This document shows, in pieces, positions 1-8,542 of a DNA stretch of 64,000 nt. Both the position numbers and the translations under genes were made by a program. Position 1 is the first letter of the stretch. Every line of letters starts with the position of its first letter. The stretch is from CAVYUC01 sp963783085 (GTDB lineage: Bacteria > Bacteroidota > Bacteroidia > Bacteroidales > Prolixibacteraceae): NCBI GenBank assembly GCA_963783085.1, contig CAWAMJ010000005.1:291832-355831 (forward strand), read 5' to 3'. The notes beneath the pieces were generated by a model. It saw only the letters and a list, made by a program, of their open reading frames with translations, made no database searches and had not been told where the DNA came from.

Positions 1-1690
1 TCTCATATCCGGAATTTGCTTCCGATTTGATGTTCGATCCCTTTTGTTCCAGCGCCTGTCCGGCTTCTATTGTGATACCGCTATCGGCTTTGATTTCAAT
101 GTCTTTAGCCTGGAGACTTAATTTGTCTCCCGATTCAATAACGATCTTGTTAGTGCCTTTAATATTGATTTCTCCGGTAGCAGAATCCAATGTGATTTCA
201 TTGTTTCCATCCGTATCATAAATCTTTATTTTTTCGCCACCGCTTTCATCGTACAATTCAATGGTTTGTCCGCTTTGGGTGCGGATGGCGTGAATTTTTG
301 CATTGGTTTTATCCGTATTTCCTGTCCATGCAGAGTCAGGATTGGCATCTTCATCAAATAAAGTTCCGATACAATAGGGCTTTTCCACATCACCGTCCTC
401 GAAGCCAACCAATACTCTGGATTTTACAGCTGGAACAAAATAAAATCCGGCATCCGGACTGGTATAGGGACTCGCTACGCTAATCCAGGGAGTTTCGGCT
501 TTGTTTTCCATCCAGCCAAAACTTACTTTTATCCGTCCCAGTTTTTTTGGATCGTCATTATTGGTAACCCGCCCCAACTGCTGGTGGGTATGTTTCACAT
601 AGTAGGGGTCGGTATTCTCCGGAATAGTAATTTCGGCGGGAATAGCGGTAAAATGGTTGCGGTAGTTCAAGTTGTTTTCGAGGCTGTGTTGTACCGATGT
701 TATCAGAAATTTTCCGTAGCTCGTTTTTCCTTTACCACCTTTAACCGGACAGGTAACCGATACCCGGATTCCGGTTGTTAAATAACCGGCGATTGAAGAT
801 CCGGAAATATCAGTAAGATTAACCGCGTCGGCCAATTCTTCTATTTCGCCCACTGCTTTTAATCCTTCCTGGTATTCCGTTTCTCCCACATTGAGGTGTT
901 CATAATAATCACGCCCTGCTTCAGAGTATAACCCCATTGATTTGTCCAGGGCATCCTGACCATACCTGTTCAGGTTCGATTTCGCTTTTGCACTACCCGA
1001 AGTATAATCGTATACGTCCGATTTCAGAGGATCGGCGGCAAACAAGCTGAATTTAACCGGATTTACCCTGAGTTCGTACCGTATATCCTTAAGATTTGTA
1101 CCCAGGTGAAGTGCATTTTCCGCCACCGGAATTTCCCCGAAAATGATATCCTGTCCGTTAAAAAAAAACCATTCTCCATATCGGATTGAAAGCCTTTTCA
1201 GAAACTCCAGGTCGCTTTCCTCGAATTGTACAATATAGGGAAATGTCATAGTATTGCGCGGAGATACCCTGGATTTCAAACCATACGGTTTTAAAACTTC
1301 ATTTACAACTTCTTCAAGATTTTTGTTTAAAAATGCCTTATTTGTAGGTTTCCGGTTCATGGCAATCTCGGCGCTTCCGCCGGATATTATGATTTGGTTA
1401 TAGTCCGACATTTCACTTTTTGCACCCTGAACTTCCGTGACATAACCCTTAAAAAGAATACCATCCCTTTCATGATCTTTTATTTTAATACGGGTTAGTA
1501 TTACGATGGAGCCCCCGAGTAAATTCCTGGAATTTTGAATGATAAAATCATCCGGTTTTTCCAGAGCGTCGTACCGGCAAGTAATTTCGAAACGATCAAT
1601 GCCGTACAGATTCTGATTAATTGAAATCCGTTGGAAACTTTTTAGGTCCTTTCCGTTGATCTGAACACTGATTTTTGACAGTAAAGGCAT
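1..1690 (-). CDS. vgrG: T6SS spike protein VgrG (3' end outside window)
   Basis: Trimeric spike at the tip of the T6SS tube that carries effectors out of the cell. The open frame starts at the ATG at 1690 and runs off the left edge, giving about 563 codons. Seen: an N-terminal Gp27-like region (an EESDLEFLKRLSIRYGEWFF-like stretch lies near residues 165-180), a middle OB-fold region with the typical text LGRIKVSFGWMENKAETPWI, and a C-terminal stretch of short repeats (KIKIYDTDGNNEITLDSATG-like) typical of the Gp5 beta-helix needle. The C-terminus and any effector gene behind it lie outside the window. It is the last visible gene of a minus-strand T6SS run, 15 nt after tssD2. Family assignment is firm; the completeness of the gene cannot be judged. 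Confidence 0.88.
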   Translation of the reverse strand, partial: MPLLSKISVQINGKDLKSFQRISINQNLYGIDRFEITCRYDALEKPDDFIIQNSRNLLGGSIVILTRIKIKDHERDGILFKGYVTEVQGAKSEMSDYNQIIISGGSAEIAMNRKPTNKAFLNKNLEEVVNEVLKPYGLKSRVSPRNTMTFPYIVQFEESDLEFLKRLSIRYGEWFFFNGQDIIFGEIPVAENALHLGTNLKDIRYELRVNPVKFSLFAADPLKSDVYDYTSGSAKAKSNLNRYGQDALDKSMGLYSEAGRDYYEHLNVGETEYQEGLKAVGEIEELADAVNLTDISGSSIAGYLTTGIRVSVTCPVKGGKGKTSYGKFLITSVQHSLENNLNYRNHFTAIPAEITIPENTDPYYVKHTHQQLGRVTNNDDPKKLGRIKVSFGWMENKAETPWISVASPYTSPDAGFYFVPAVKSRVLVGFEDGDVEKPYCIGTLFDEDANPDSAWTGNTDKTNAKIHAIRTQSGQTIELYDESGGEKIKIYDTDGNNEITLDSATGEINIKGTNKIVIESGDKLSLQAKDIEIKADSGITIEAGQALEQKGSNIKSEANSGYE

Positions 1691-1705
1691 GATCAGAAAT
1701 TAAGT

Positions 1706-2110
1706 TCAATCTTCAGTCCCCCACACCATCTCATGCGATATTCCGGCAACAGTTAATTTACGAACCGAAATGCTGAGATTAATAATACTATCGGATTTAT
1801 CTGTAAAAGATTCGTGATAACTGACAAGAACCCCATCTTCAAATTCAATTGATTTATGTGGCCCTGAAACGACCACGCCAGATAATGAAATTCTGCCATC
1901 CTTGCGAACATCGTTGGCTACCATCCAATGCACGATATCTGCGTCTCCTGTATCCTGAACGGTAAGATTAATCAGTCCCGGCCTTACCTCTGAAACAACT
2001 TCCCCTTTGGCATCAATATCCTGTGAAAAACTGAGACTGTAAGATAATATCTTCAATCCTTTCGTTTCGGACCTGAATCCCTTAATATGTAATCTTGCCG
2101 TACAAGACAT
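1706..2110 (-). CDS. tssD: T6SS tube protein TssD (Hcp family), copy 2
   Basis: Predicted Hcp-like ring subunit of the secretion tube, 134 aa, close to the usual 130 aa for Bacteroidota TssD. The pattern matches its upstream paralogue: a beta-rich start, SYSLSFSQDIDAKGEVVSEV, a G-L-I-N-L-T-V strand, a central DIVHWMVANDVRKDG helix and a C-terminal INLSISVRKLTV strand. Identity to the neighbouring TssD is modest, so this is a divergent paralogue and not a recent duplicate. It sits directly before vgrG (15 nt), the position where a cargo-specific Hcp is often found; that specificity is an inference. Confidence 0.8.
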   Translation of the reverse strand: MSCTARLHIKGFRSETKGLKILSYSLSFSQDIDAKGEVVSEVRPGLINLTVQDTGDADIVHWMVANDVRKDGRISLSGVVVSGPHKSIEFEDGVLVSYHESFTDKSDSIINLSISVRKLTVAGISHEMVWGTED

Positions 2111-2224
2111 TTTTGAGTCTTGAAATTCGTTTCATCCGATGCCGCCGGAATAATCATCATACAAAATTTTTCGACAGGATTTCCGGCAATGTCATTCGTT
2201 TTTTTTATCCAATCATACCGGCAA

Positions 2225-2614
2225 TTACTCCGGCCATTCATTGTCGTGTTCTCCGTTGCCCATTTTAATGTTTTTCGCCGAGAGGGAAAAAGATTGGATC
2301 ATAGCGCCGTTACCGGCATTGTCAAATGCTTCTTCATAATCAATCAAATAAGCTTCCGAGATTTCCAGTTCTTTCATTTTGGAATCTTCATCCCGCTTAT
2401 TGAAGGTAACTTTTGCGTCTTTTCGCATGTAGCTGTCGCACATCCATTCGAAGAGTGAAGTGTCATCTGTAGACTCTACAACAAGGTTTACAACGCCGCC
2501 ACGGGCTATTGATGACGGTCTGCCTGTTTCGTCAATGTCCTGGTGCAGGCTATAACTGCAATTTAGTACACGGTATTGCGTACCGTCAATGTCTAATGTG
2601 GCTTTGAATGACAT
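2225..2614 (-). CDS. tssD: T6SS tube protein TssD (Hcp family), copy 1
   Basis: 129 aa Hcp-family tube subunit. It opens with MSFKATLDIDGTQYRVLNCS, then SYSLHQDIDETGRPSS, G-G-V-V-N-L-V-V-E-S, a SLFEWMCDSYMRKDAKVTF helix-strand and a C-terminal SFSLSAKNIKMG strand, which is the standard TssD layout of subtype iii systems. The start is the only ATG near the frame opening. It lies about 117 nt downstream of tssC and 114 nt upstream of the second tssD. Being next to the sheath genes, it is the more likely main structural tube subunit of the two (inference). Confidence 0.85.
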   Translation of the reverse strand: MSFKATLDIDGTQYRVLNCSYSLHQDIDETGRPSSIARGGVVNLVVESTDDTSLFEWMCDSYMRKDAKVTFNKRDEDSKMKELEISEAYLIDYEEAFDNAGNGAMIQSFSLSAKNIKMGNGEHDNEWPE

Positions 2615-2701
2615 GATTTTTGATTTTTAGTTAAATAATAAGTCAACTAATTCAGATTACAGAATTTAAATAATCGGAAGGAGCATCTAATTCTTTTCAA
2701 A

Positions 2702-2714
2702 GGGATAAAATCCC
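2702..2714 (-). terminator. short hairpin between tssC and tssD1
   Basis: A 5-bp GGGAT/ATCCC hairpin with a TTT loop follows tssC on the minus strand. The trailing sequence is only TTTGAAAA, so this is at best a weak terminator or RNA-processing site that could help set the high TssD level relative to the upstream genes. Confidence 0.3.
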
Positions 2715-2731
2715 ATCCTGAAAGAGCAGCG

Positions 2732-4108
2732 TTAGCTTTGTTCGTATTCCGTATCCCATTCATTCCCATCATCCCCTTTCTGACCATCCATTTTAATCAT
2801 AAAGCTCTTGGCCGGGAAGTAAGGAGTCATATGGATATCCAGGTAAATTCGATCTTTCTGGATCCGGTCCTGTTCAAAACGTTTTATGGAGAATTTTTCT
2901 ATTAATTTACCGGGTCCTGTGATACTGTCTAAAAATCTCAGTATTTGTCCCTGAATATCTTTTTTAGTTTTTGCATTAAAGTTTTCGAAAGCTCTCCGGT
3001 TAAGAAAATCCATCAGGACTTTTGTCACGTAATCAAAAACTCTTACTACTGAATAAGTTTGAAGTCCCAGATTGTCGCCGTTAAATAAAGTTTTAGCCGA
3101 AAATGCCATAACTTTCCCGTATTCGTTCACCATAGGAATTAATCCCAATTTTTCGAGGTTGGCAATTTCACTTTTCTTTAAATCGAACCGTACGCCGTCG
3201 ACTTCGCTTAAGCTTCCATGTTTTTTCCCCGCGGCAACCTGCGACATCAGGGTTTTATAAATGGTTCCAGCCAAAGCCCCTGACGGAGGCACATATAATA
3301 CATCTTCCTCTCCAACTTCTTTGTAACGGTCGCGGCCAACCAGGTAGTTACAGGTCATTATGGCGTTTGATTTAAACATATCACCGGCAGTCAGATTTGC
3401 CATTTCGAACATTTCCATTGTATCATCAGGGGTATCCAGGTGTTCAAAGTCTGTAACCAGCATCACTTTATTTTCGTGGGCAATTTTTGCCCATTTTTCA
3501 ACCACCTTGTTCGATCCCAGGTAACCGGGAACAACCAGGATGCTGTAATTGTCCCGTAAATCAAGTCTGTCATAATTCTGAACCAATTCCTGTTGCACGG
3601 CATCAATAAACCGGGTATCATCAAGGTTTTTTAATTGTTCCGGTTCAGCATTTAAAAAACTAACATTCTTAATCTTATCATTTTCCGTATTCTTAAAGAA
3701 AAGTGCAACAGAGCGGTAGGATCTTTCCAAATCACGAGTTCGTTGCACGGCCATACCAAGGTTTTTTGTCAGAGCATTTTCAGCTATTCGGCCCCCTTGT
3801 TCGCATGTTTGTACTATATCTGCAATTTCTTCAGACGAAGATAATACGGCGGCCCAAAGTTCCAAAGTCCGCTTTAAAGACTCCCTTTCACCTGCCTTGG
3901 TGGATTCGGTCAAAAAGATTTTCTTACGGGCTTTTCGTTCCGGATTAAGATTTTGAACCCCATCAATGGCCACTTCCAATAGATCAAATTCGCCAAATTG
4001 AGCTAATTGTCCCATACTCTGATCCAGAAGTTCCTTCGGGTTTTGAACTTCTTTTGTTTTTTCAAGAACTTTTTCTTTAAACTGTTCTATATTTTGTTCC
4101 TGTGCCAT
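2732..4108 (-). CDS. tssC: T6SS contractile sheath large subunit TssC
   Basis: 458 aa, the expected size for TssC of Bacteroidota T6SS. TssC and TssB form the contractile sheath around the TssD tube. Visible family features are an N-terminal helical stretch, the central region with DRLDLRDNYSILVVPGYLGS and a C-terminal GPGKLIEKFSIKRFEQDRIQ segment followed by YLDIHMTPYFPAKSFMIKMD, which is typical of the sheath core fold. An acidic tail (QKGDDGNEWDTEYEQS) ends the protein. tssB lies 28 nt upstream, so the two sheath subunits are co-transcribed. Confidence 0.88.
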   Translation of the reverse strand: MAQEQNIEQFKEKVLEKTKEVQNPKELLDQSMGQLAQFGEFDLLEVAIDGVQNLNPERKARKKIFLTESTKAGERESLKRTLELWAAVLSSSEEIADIVQTCEQGGRIAENALTKNLGMAVQRTRDLERSYRSVALFFKNTENDKIKNVSFLNAEPEQLKNLDDTRFIDAVQQELVQNYDRLDLRDNYSILVVPGYLGSNKVVEKWAKIAHENKVMLVTDFEHLDTPDDTMEMFEMANLTAGDMFKSNAIMTCNYLVGRDRYKEVGEEDVLYVPPSGALAGTIYKTLMSQVAAGKKHGSLSEVDGVRFDLKKSEIANLEKLGLIPMVNEYGKVMAFSAKTLFNGDNLGLQTYSVVRVFDYVTKVLMDFLNRRAFENFNAKTKKDIQGQILRFLDSITGPGKLIEKFSIKRFEQDRIQKDRIYLDIHMTPYFPAKSFMIKMDGQKGDDGNEWDTEYEQS

Positions 4109-4136
4109 TTTGTATCATTTAAGTTTAACCAAAAAT

Positions 4137-4580
4137 TCATGCTTCTTCTATCTCTTTTATCAAGGCATAAACAGCATTTAGCATCGCTTCTTTAGATTCC
4201 TTTGTTTCAAGTGCACGACGCAAAATTTTATTACTTTTTAGCTGCTTTACAATTTTTAAATATTGCTCTTTCTGATTCGTTAAGTCCTTTAAGAAAGCGC
4301 TTTGTGCTGTAATGCCTTTAACCCCAAAATCGGCGAGGGTTTTAAAAGATAGTTTTTCCTTCTTTTCTGCACCTTCCAAATCTTCAAATTCCACTTCAAC
4401 TGTTGGAACAAAATGCTCAAATACATGGGTGATGGAAGTCAAGCCTTTTACAATCTCGGGTTTGCTGGGCGCTTCATCGGTTAATTTTTCGATCATCAAG
4501 GTTCGGTTTTGCGGGATTTCACCGATGGCTTCACTGGCATCGCCTTTCACTTCAGTTCCGCCTATTCCATATTCTTGCAT
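4137..4580 (-). CDS. tssB: T6SS contractile sheath small subunit TssB
   Basis: 147 aa, partner of TssC in the sheath. The text ITHVFEHFVPTVEVEFEDLEG followed by LSFKTLADFGVKGI and a long helix ending LKSNKILRRAL is the normal order for TssB of subtype iii systems. The ATG at 4580 is 29 nt after the tssH stop, and the gene ends 28 nt before tssC, so tssH-tssB-tssC form one transcription unit on the minus strand. The N-terminus (MQEYGIGGTEVKGDASEAIG) has no signal peptide, which fits cytoplasmic sheath assembly. Confidence 0.87.
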   Translation of the reverse strand: MQEYGIGGTEVKGDASEAIGEIPQNRTLMIEKLTDEAPSKPEIVKGLTSITHVFEHFVPTVEVEFEDLEGAEKKEKLSFKTLADFGVKGITAQSAFLKDLTNQKEQYLKIVKQLKSNKILRRALETKESKEAMLNAVYALIKEIEEA

Positions 4581-4609
4581 ATCGTAATTTTTAGGTTTTT
4601 ATTTTCTTC

Positions 4610-7084
4610 TTACGTTTTTTCAACAAATTGGTTTATATCCCAGGTTATTTCTTCATTTTCATCCAACGAAAGCCGGACAACAGATCCCTTTGTAATTCTA
4701 TCAGCAATTATCATTTGCGAGAGCGGACGTCTCAGTTTGTTTCGAATGACACCAACAATGGGGCGTGCTCCGTATTTAGGAGTATATCCTGATAGTGCCA
4801 ACTTTTCTTTTGCAGCATCTTCGATCTCGAGTGCGATTCCCTTTTCATCCAAAAGTCTGAGTAAACCTTTCAGGTGGATGTCAAAAATCCTGACAACATT
4901 CTGTTCACTAATTGGCGCAAAAGGAACGATTTCGGTAAGCCGGCCCAAAAATTCTGGTCTGAAATAGTTGCTCATAATGTCCATCAAGTCGTTTGATGCC
5001 GGAATTTCTCCTTTTTTAAATGATTCAACAATAAAGTCACTGCCAATATTGGATGTAAAAAGTATAAGCGCATTGGAAAAATCACCTTCTTTTCCAAGAC
5101 GGTCGTGTAACTTTCCTTCGTCCAGTATTTGCAGAAAAATATCGAAAACTGAAGAATGAGCTTTTTCAATCTCATCGAATAAAACAATGGAATAAGGTTT
5201 TTGCCTTATTTTATTTACAAGCAGTCCTCCTTCTTCGTATCCCACATATCCGGGAGGAGCGCCATAAAGCAGCGCTGCCGAATGTTCTTCCTTAAATTCG
5301 GACATATCGAATCGGATAAGAAAGGATTCATCCTGGAAAAGAAATTCAGCGAGCGTTTTTGCAAGTTCAGTTTTGCCAGTGCCGGTTGGACCTAAAAAGA
5401 AAAATGATCCCATGGGTTGTCCCGCTTTTGTTAAACCTGAACGTGACTCGAGAATAGCTTCCGCTATACTTTTAAGAGCATGATCCTGTCCAATCACCCT
5501 TTTTCGAAGATGATCTTCAATGGACATTAACCTTTCTCTTTCGCGAGATTGTATTTTGCCTAAAGGTATTCCAGTCCGGCCTGAAACAATCGCACCAATA
5601 TCCGACTTTGTTATCGTTTTAACTTTTTCTTTGGCGATTTCTTCCAAATTGAAAAGAATTTTTTGACAATAATCATAGAGCTCTTTTCCAGAGTTGAATT
5701 GTTGTCCGTTTTCTTGCTCATCAAGTTTGGAAAAAAGGATGGGTGAAATCTGATTTTTTAAATCAGATTTGAACCACAGTAATTCAGCAAAATTATCACT
5801 CCCTGTGTTATAAATATCTTCAAGTTCCTGTTGTAGGCTTATTATTTTTGCCGATGAAATATCAGTCATTAATCGTACACCAGCCAATGTATGGTCTATC
5901 AGGTTGATTGCCGATTCGGGTAATGCACGCTCTTTCAAAAAACGCTTCGATAGCCGTACAGCCTCGTCGATTATATCCTCATTTACCTTTAACCCATGAT
6001 GTTCTTCATATTTCGGAATTATTTTTTTTAGCATTCTCAAAGCCGTTTGTTCGTCAGGCTCATCGATTTTCACCAACTCGAACTGCCTGCTAAATGCTTC
6101 ATCCGGTTCTATAAACCTTGTGTAATTGTCAATTGAAGTTGTTCCAATTATGGTCAGGTTTCCGCGAGACAATTCTGGTTTTAAAAAGTTTACTGCCCCT
6201 GCTGTCCCTGCTTGTTTGTCGAGCAACATGTGAAGCTCATCGATAAAAAGAATTGCTTTTTCAAATTGCTGAATTTCAGAAATAATATTTTTCAAACGGT
6301 CTTCCACCTCACCTTTATATGATGCTCCGGCAATTAATGCTCCATAGTCAAGTTCAAAAATAACTACCTCCGTTAAACCTGAAGGAACTTTCGCATCAAC
6401 AACATATTGAGTAAAACCATCAACCAAAGCCGTTTTCCCTACTCCCGTATCTCCGATAATTAGAACATTTGCTTTATTTCGTCTTCCCAATATTTCCGCT
6501 ATTTCTCTGATTACATTGTCACGGCTGATAACAGGATCAAGTTTTCCAAGTCTTGCTTCTTCGCATTTATCTCTACAGTATTTAAGCAATGCTTTTTGTG
6601 ACAGTTGAGGCTTTTTATCCTTTTGAGAAAGGGATAGAGGGGAAACTGCCTGTTCCAATTCACTATTTTTTATTAAATAATCGATGATTTGTTTTTGTGT
6701 TAATGTAAACGTTTTAAGCTGTTCGTAATTGAACCCGACTCCAGGCGTACTGAGTGCTGCGAGTACTGAAACCGGATCTGTTTCATCTTTTGAAAGTTTC
6801 AAACGAATGTTTTCAGCTTCTCTGAAAACTGCCTGCGTTTGAATGTTGCCCGGCGGATTTTCCGGAATGTGTCCTGATTTTGGGCAGGATTCAATTCTAA
6901 CATCAGCCCACTCTTCCAGATAGTAGAGATCCTGCTCTAAAGAAAGAAGCAATTCTGTCAATCCAATGTCCTTATGTAGTAATGCTTTTAAAAGATGAGC
7001 CGGTGAAAATTCTGAATTTGAAAATTCTTTAGCCAGGGATTGTGCAATATTTATTGCCCGTTTAAGCTGATCGGTATAATTCAT
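4610..7084 (-). CDS. tssH: T6SS AAA+ ATPase TssH (ClpV-like, ClpB family)
   Basis: 824 aa Clp/Hsp100 ATPase expected to take apart contracted TssB/TssC sheaths for reuse. Domains in order: a Clp_N double repeat (about 1-150), the first AAA+ module with Walker A GDTGVGKT near residue 212 and Walker B LFIDELHML, a short middle region around 400-500, and the second AAA+ module with Walker A GPTGTGKT near 565, Walker B VLFDEIEKAH and a ClpB D2-small domain. Housekeeping ClpB is also this size; the call to TssH rests on co-orientation and tight spacing with tssB (29 nt) and on a divergent N-domain. It is the first gene of the visible run, and the 500 nt upstream hold no other gene. Confidence 0.85.
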   Translation of the reverse strand: MNYTDQLKRAINIAQSLAKEFSNSEFSPAHLLKALLHKDIGLTELLLSLEQDLYYLEEWADVRIESCPKSGHIPENPPGNIQTQAVFREAENIRLKLSKDETDPVSVLAALSTPGVGFNYEQLKTFTLTQKQIIDYLIKNSELEQAVSPLSLSQKDKKPQLSQKALLKYCRDKCEEARLGKLDPVISRDNVIREIAEILGRRNKANVLIIGDTGVGKTALVDGFTQYVVDAKVPSGLTEVVIFELDYGALIAGASYKGEVEDRLKNIISEIQQFEKAILFIDELHMLLDKQAGTAGAVNFLKPELSRGNLTIIGTTSIDNYTRFIEPDEAFSRQFELVKIDEPDEQTALRMLKKIIPKYEEHHGLKVNEDIIDEAVRLSKRFLKERALPESAINLIDHTLAGVRLMTDISSAKIISLQQELEDIYNTGSDNFAELLWFKSDLKNQISPILFSKLDEQENGQQFNSGKELYDYCQKILFNLEEIAKEKVKTITKSDIGAIVSGRTGIPLGKIQSRERERLMSIEDHLRKRVIGQDHALKSIAEAILESRSGLTKAGQPMGSFFFLGPTGTGKTELAKTLAEFLFQDESFLIRFDMSEFKEEHSAALLYGAPPGYVGYEEGGLLVNKIRQKPYSIVLFDEIEKAHSSVFDIFLQILDEGKLHDRLGKEGDFSNALILFTSNIGSDFIVESFKKGEIPASNDLMDIMSNYFRPEFLGRLTEIVPFAPISEQNVVRIFDIHLKGLLRLLDEKGIALEIEDAAKEKLALSGYTPKYGARPIVGVIRNKLRRPLSQMIIADRITKGSVVRLSLDENEEITWDINQFVEKT

Positions 7085-7611
7085 TTTTGTGAATTTAAAT
7101 TTCGGATTAAATCACAAAATACTTCCTACTAAATTTACTAATAATTAATGCATTGTGCAATATTTTTTGGGAGGATTAAAGGGGCAATTTGCTCCCGAAT
7201 TATCAGGGTAATATGAAATATTCAAGATTTCAGGTGTTAGTAACATTGTCCTGCAAACTATTATTGGGAAAATCTAACGGTCTAGCTTTGTCAGTATTTC
7301 AGCGGCCATTTAAGGATTATATATATTCATTCTGAATTGGCTCTTCCCTTTTAAATTTTTCAATTGGTGTAGCAGCCTCTATTTCGTATTGGCTTGAAAG
7401 GGAATCATAGGCAAAGTACGTTATAAAAGAAAAATTTCTAATTCAGAGTTATTGCATTCATTTTAATTTATCTCTTTCATTATTAAGTCAATGATATGAA
7501 AGCAACTTATAATCTGCTTTTATAGTTTTACTTTCAAGACATAAAAAAGGTGCTGGAATAAATTTTTAGATTTCCTGTTTGGTTCGTCTCTTTTCTCTTT
7601 TTTCCGGTTAA
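7085..7611. other. non-coding stretch between tssH and the transposase remnant
   Basis: About 530 nt, AT-rich. No ORF with family character, no RNA gene and no clear repeat was seen. The minus-strand promoter of the T6SS run should lie here, but no full TTTG-N19-TAnnTTTG match was found; the best partial is TATTTTG near 7115-7121, one base short of the -7 consensus. The right part probably holds decayed 5' sequence of the transposase, with no readable frame. Confidence 0.5.
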
Positions 7612-8151
7612 ACCATAGTTATTACAGATAAAACTGGTACAAACTATTTTGAACTTATCGAACAAAACCAGGAGGCAACCGTGTATTCAGCTATCGTCTA
7701 TTCCAAAGCACTGAAACGGGATATCCGGTTGGTACATGTCACCTATACAAACGACAAAGGGAAATTAACCCGTAAACTTTACTTCTGCACCGACACCCAA
7801 ATGGATGCACTTGAAATCCTGGATTGTTACCAAAGCAGGTTTCAGATTGAGTTTCTTTATCGCGACGCAAAACAATACACCGGTTTGAACGATTCGCAGG
7901 CACGTAGTGAAAATAAGCTGAACTTTCATTTCAATGCTGCCCTTACTACAATCAATATTGCCAAAGTGGAACATTGGTTGAGCCAACCAAAAGAGGTACG
8001 TAAATCATTTTCAATGGCTGATATTAAAACTATGGACCACAACAGGTTACTATTACAACGATTTATTGACGTGTTCGGTGTTAATGCATACTCTGCTAAA
8101 AATCGAAACCTTGTCAATGAACTCATATATTATGGCACTATTGCCGCTTAA
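7612..8151 (+). pseudogene. IS4-family transposase, 3' remnant
   Basis: Open frame bounded by a stop at 7609-7611; the codons before the first ATG/GTG (ITDKTGTNYFELIEQNQEAT) belong to the same protein, so the 5' end is lost. The signature Y-(2)-R-(3)-E-(6)-K that marks the last catalytic region of IS4-type DDE transposases is intact (YQSRFQIEFLYRDAK, codons around 7826-7870). About 180 codons remain of a protein normally near 400. No terminal inverted repeats or target duplication could be delimited. The element is dead as an autonomous unit and marks a past insertion between the T6SS and the tRNA block. Confidence 0.75.
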
Positions 8152-8185
8152 TTATTTAACGAAGTATTGTGGTTATAAAAAAAGA

Positions 8186-8221
8186 AAAAAACCAGACAGT
8201 GAATTCGTTGTAACTACCTGG
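8186..8221 (-). terminator. intrinsic terminator after tRNA-like copy 1
   Basis: On the minus strand CCAGGTAGT pairs with ACTGTCTGG (two G-U pairs) and is followed by seven T residues. It closes the tRNA block. Confidence 0.65.
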
Positions 8222-8231
8222 CTTTCAATTG

Positions 8232-8306
8232 TCGGGGTAGCAGGATTCGAACCTGCGAACCTCCCGCCTGTGGCGGGATGCGCTGGCGGGAGAGCGCTAT
8301 ACCCAA
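8232..8306 (-). pseudogene. tRNA-Pro-derived tRNA-like sequence, copy 1
   Basis: 75 nt, the same length as the intact tRNA-Pro at 8543-8617. It keeps the T-arm and 3' acceptor strand (GGTTCGAATCCTGCTACCCCGA) and the D-stem (GCGC/GCGC). The D-loop and anticodon arm have been replaced by a GC-rich palindromic sequence: a TCCCG stem, loop CCACAGG and CGGGA stem. The loop lacks U33 and would present ACA. The 5' acceptor strand reads TTGGGTA instead of CGGGGTA, so the first pair is U-G and the second a mismatch. A normal decoding role is unlikely; it is either decayed or a tRNA-like small RNA. Confidence 0.7.
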
Positions 8307-8342
8307 TATCTTATGTTGCACTTCTGTTGTATCCGTTAAAAT

Positions 8343-8375
8343 AAAAAAAGGAGCCAGATTTTCATCTAACTCCTT
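8343..8375 (-). terminator. intrinsic terminator after tRNA-like copy 2
   Basis: Minus strand GGAGTTAGAT, GAAA loop, ATCTGGCTCC and seven T residues: a 10-bp stem with two G-U pairs. Confidence 0.75.
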
Positions 8376-8387
8376 CATTTTTAATTG

Positions 8388-8462
8388 TCGGGGTAGCAGG
8401 ATTCGAACCTGCGATCCTCCCGCCTGTGGCGGGATGCGCTGGCGGGAGAGCGCTATACCCAA
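8388..8462 (-). pseudogene. tRNA-Pro-derived tRNA-like sequence, copy 2
   Basis: 75 nt, nearly identical to copy 1 (variable region GGATCGC instead of GGTTCGC on the minus strand), with the same replaced D-loop and anticodon arm and the same damaged 5' acceptor strand. It lies 156 nt from copy 1 and 155 nt from the true tRNA-Pro. Downstream is a terminator of the same sequence as that behind the true tRNA-Pro. Confidence 0.7.
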
Positions 8463-8497
8463 TATCTTATGTTGCACTTCTGTTGTATCCGTTAAAA

Positions 8498-8530
8498 TAA
8501 AAAAGGAGCCAGATTTTTATCTAACTCCTT
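8498..8530 (-). terminator. intrinsic terminator after tRNA-Pro
   Basis: Minus strand GGAGTTAGAT, loop AAAA, ATCTGGCTCC and a T run; the same hairpin recurs at 8343-8375. It should end the Ser-Pro tRNA transcript before the tRNA-like copies, unless read through. Confidence 0.75.
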
Positions 8531-8542
8531 CATTTTTAACTG

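Larger units (their letters stand above)
8232..8542 (-). repeat. tandem repeat unit of about 156 bp (tRNA-like plus terminator)
   Basis: Two tandem units, each a 75-nt tRNA-like sequence and an 80-nt spacer holding a terminator and the shared text CAGAAGTGCAACATAAGATA on the minus strand. Differences between units are a few bases only. The third unit to the right carries the intact tRNA-Pro, with unrelated sequence upstream of it. Confidence 0.8.

Noticed and set aside
4610..7084. Housekeeping ClpB instead of TssH
   Set aside because: The gene is the head of a tightly spaced tssH-tssB-tssC run and has a divergent N-domain, so T6SS sheath recycling is preferred.
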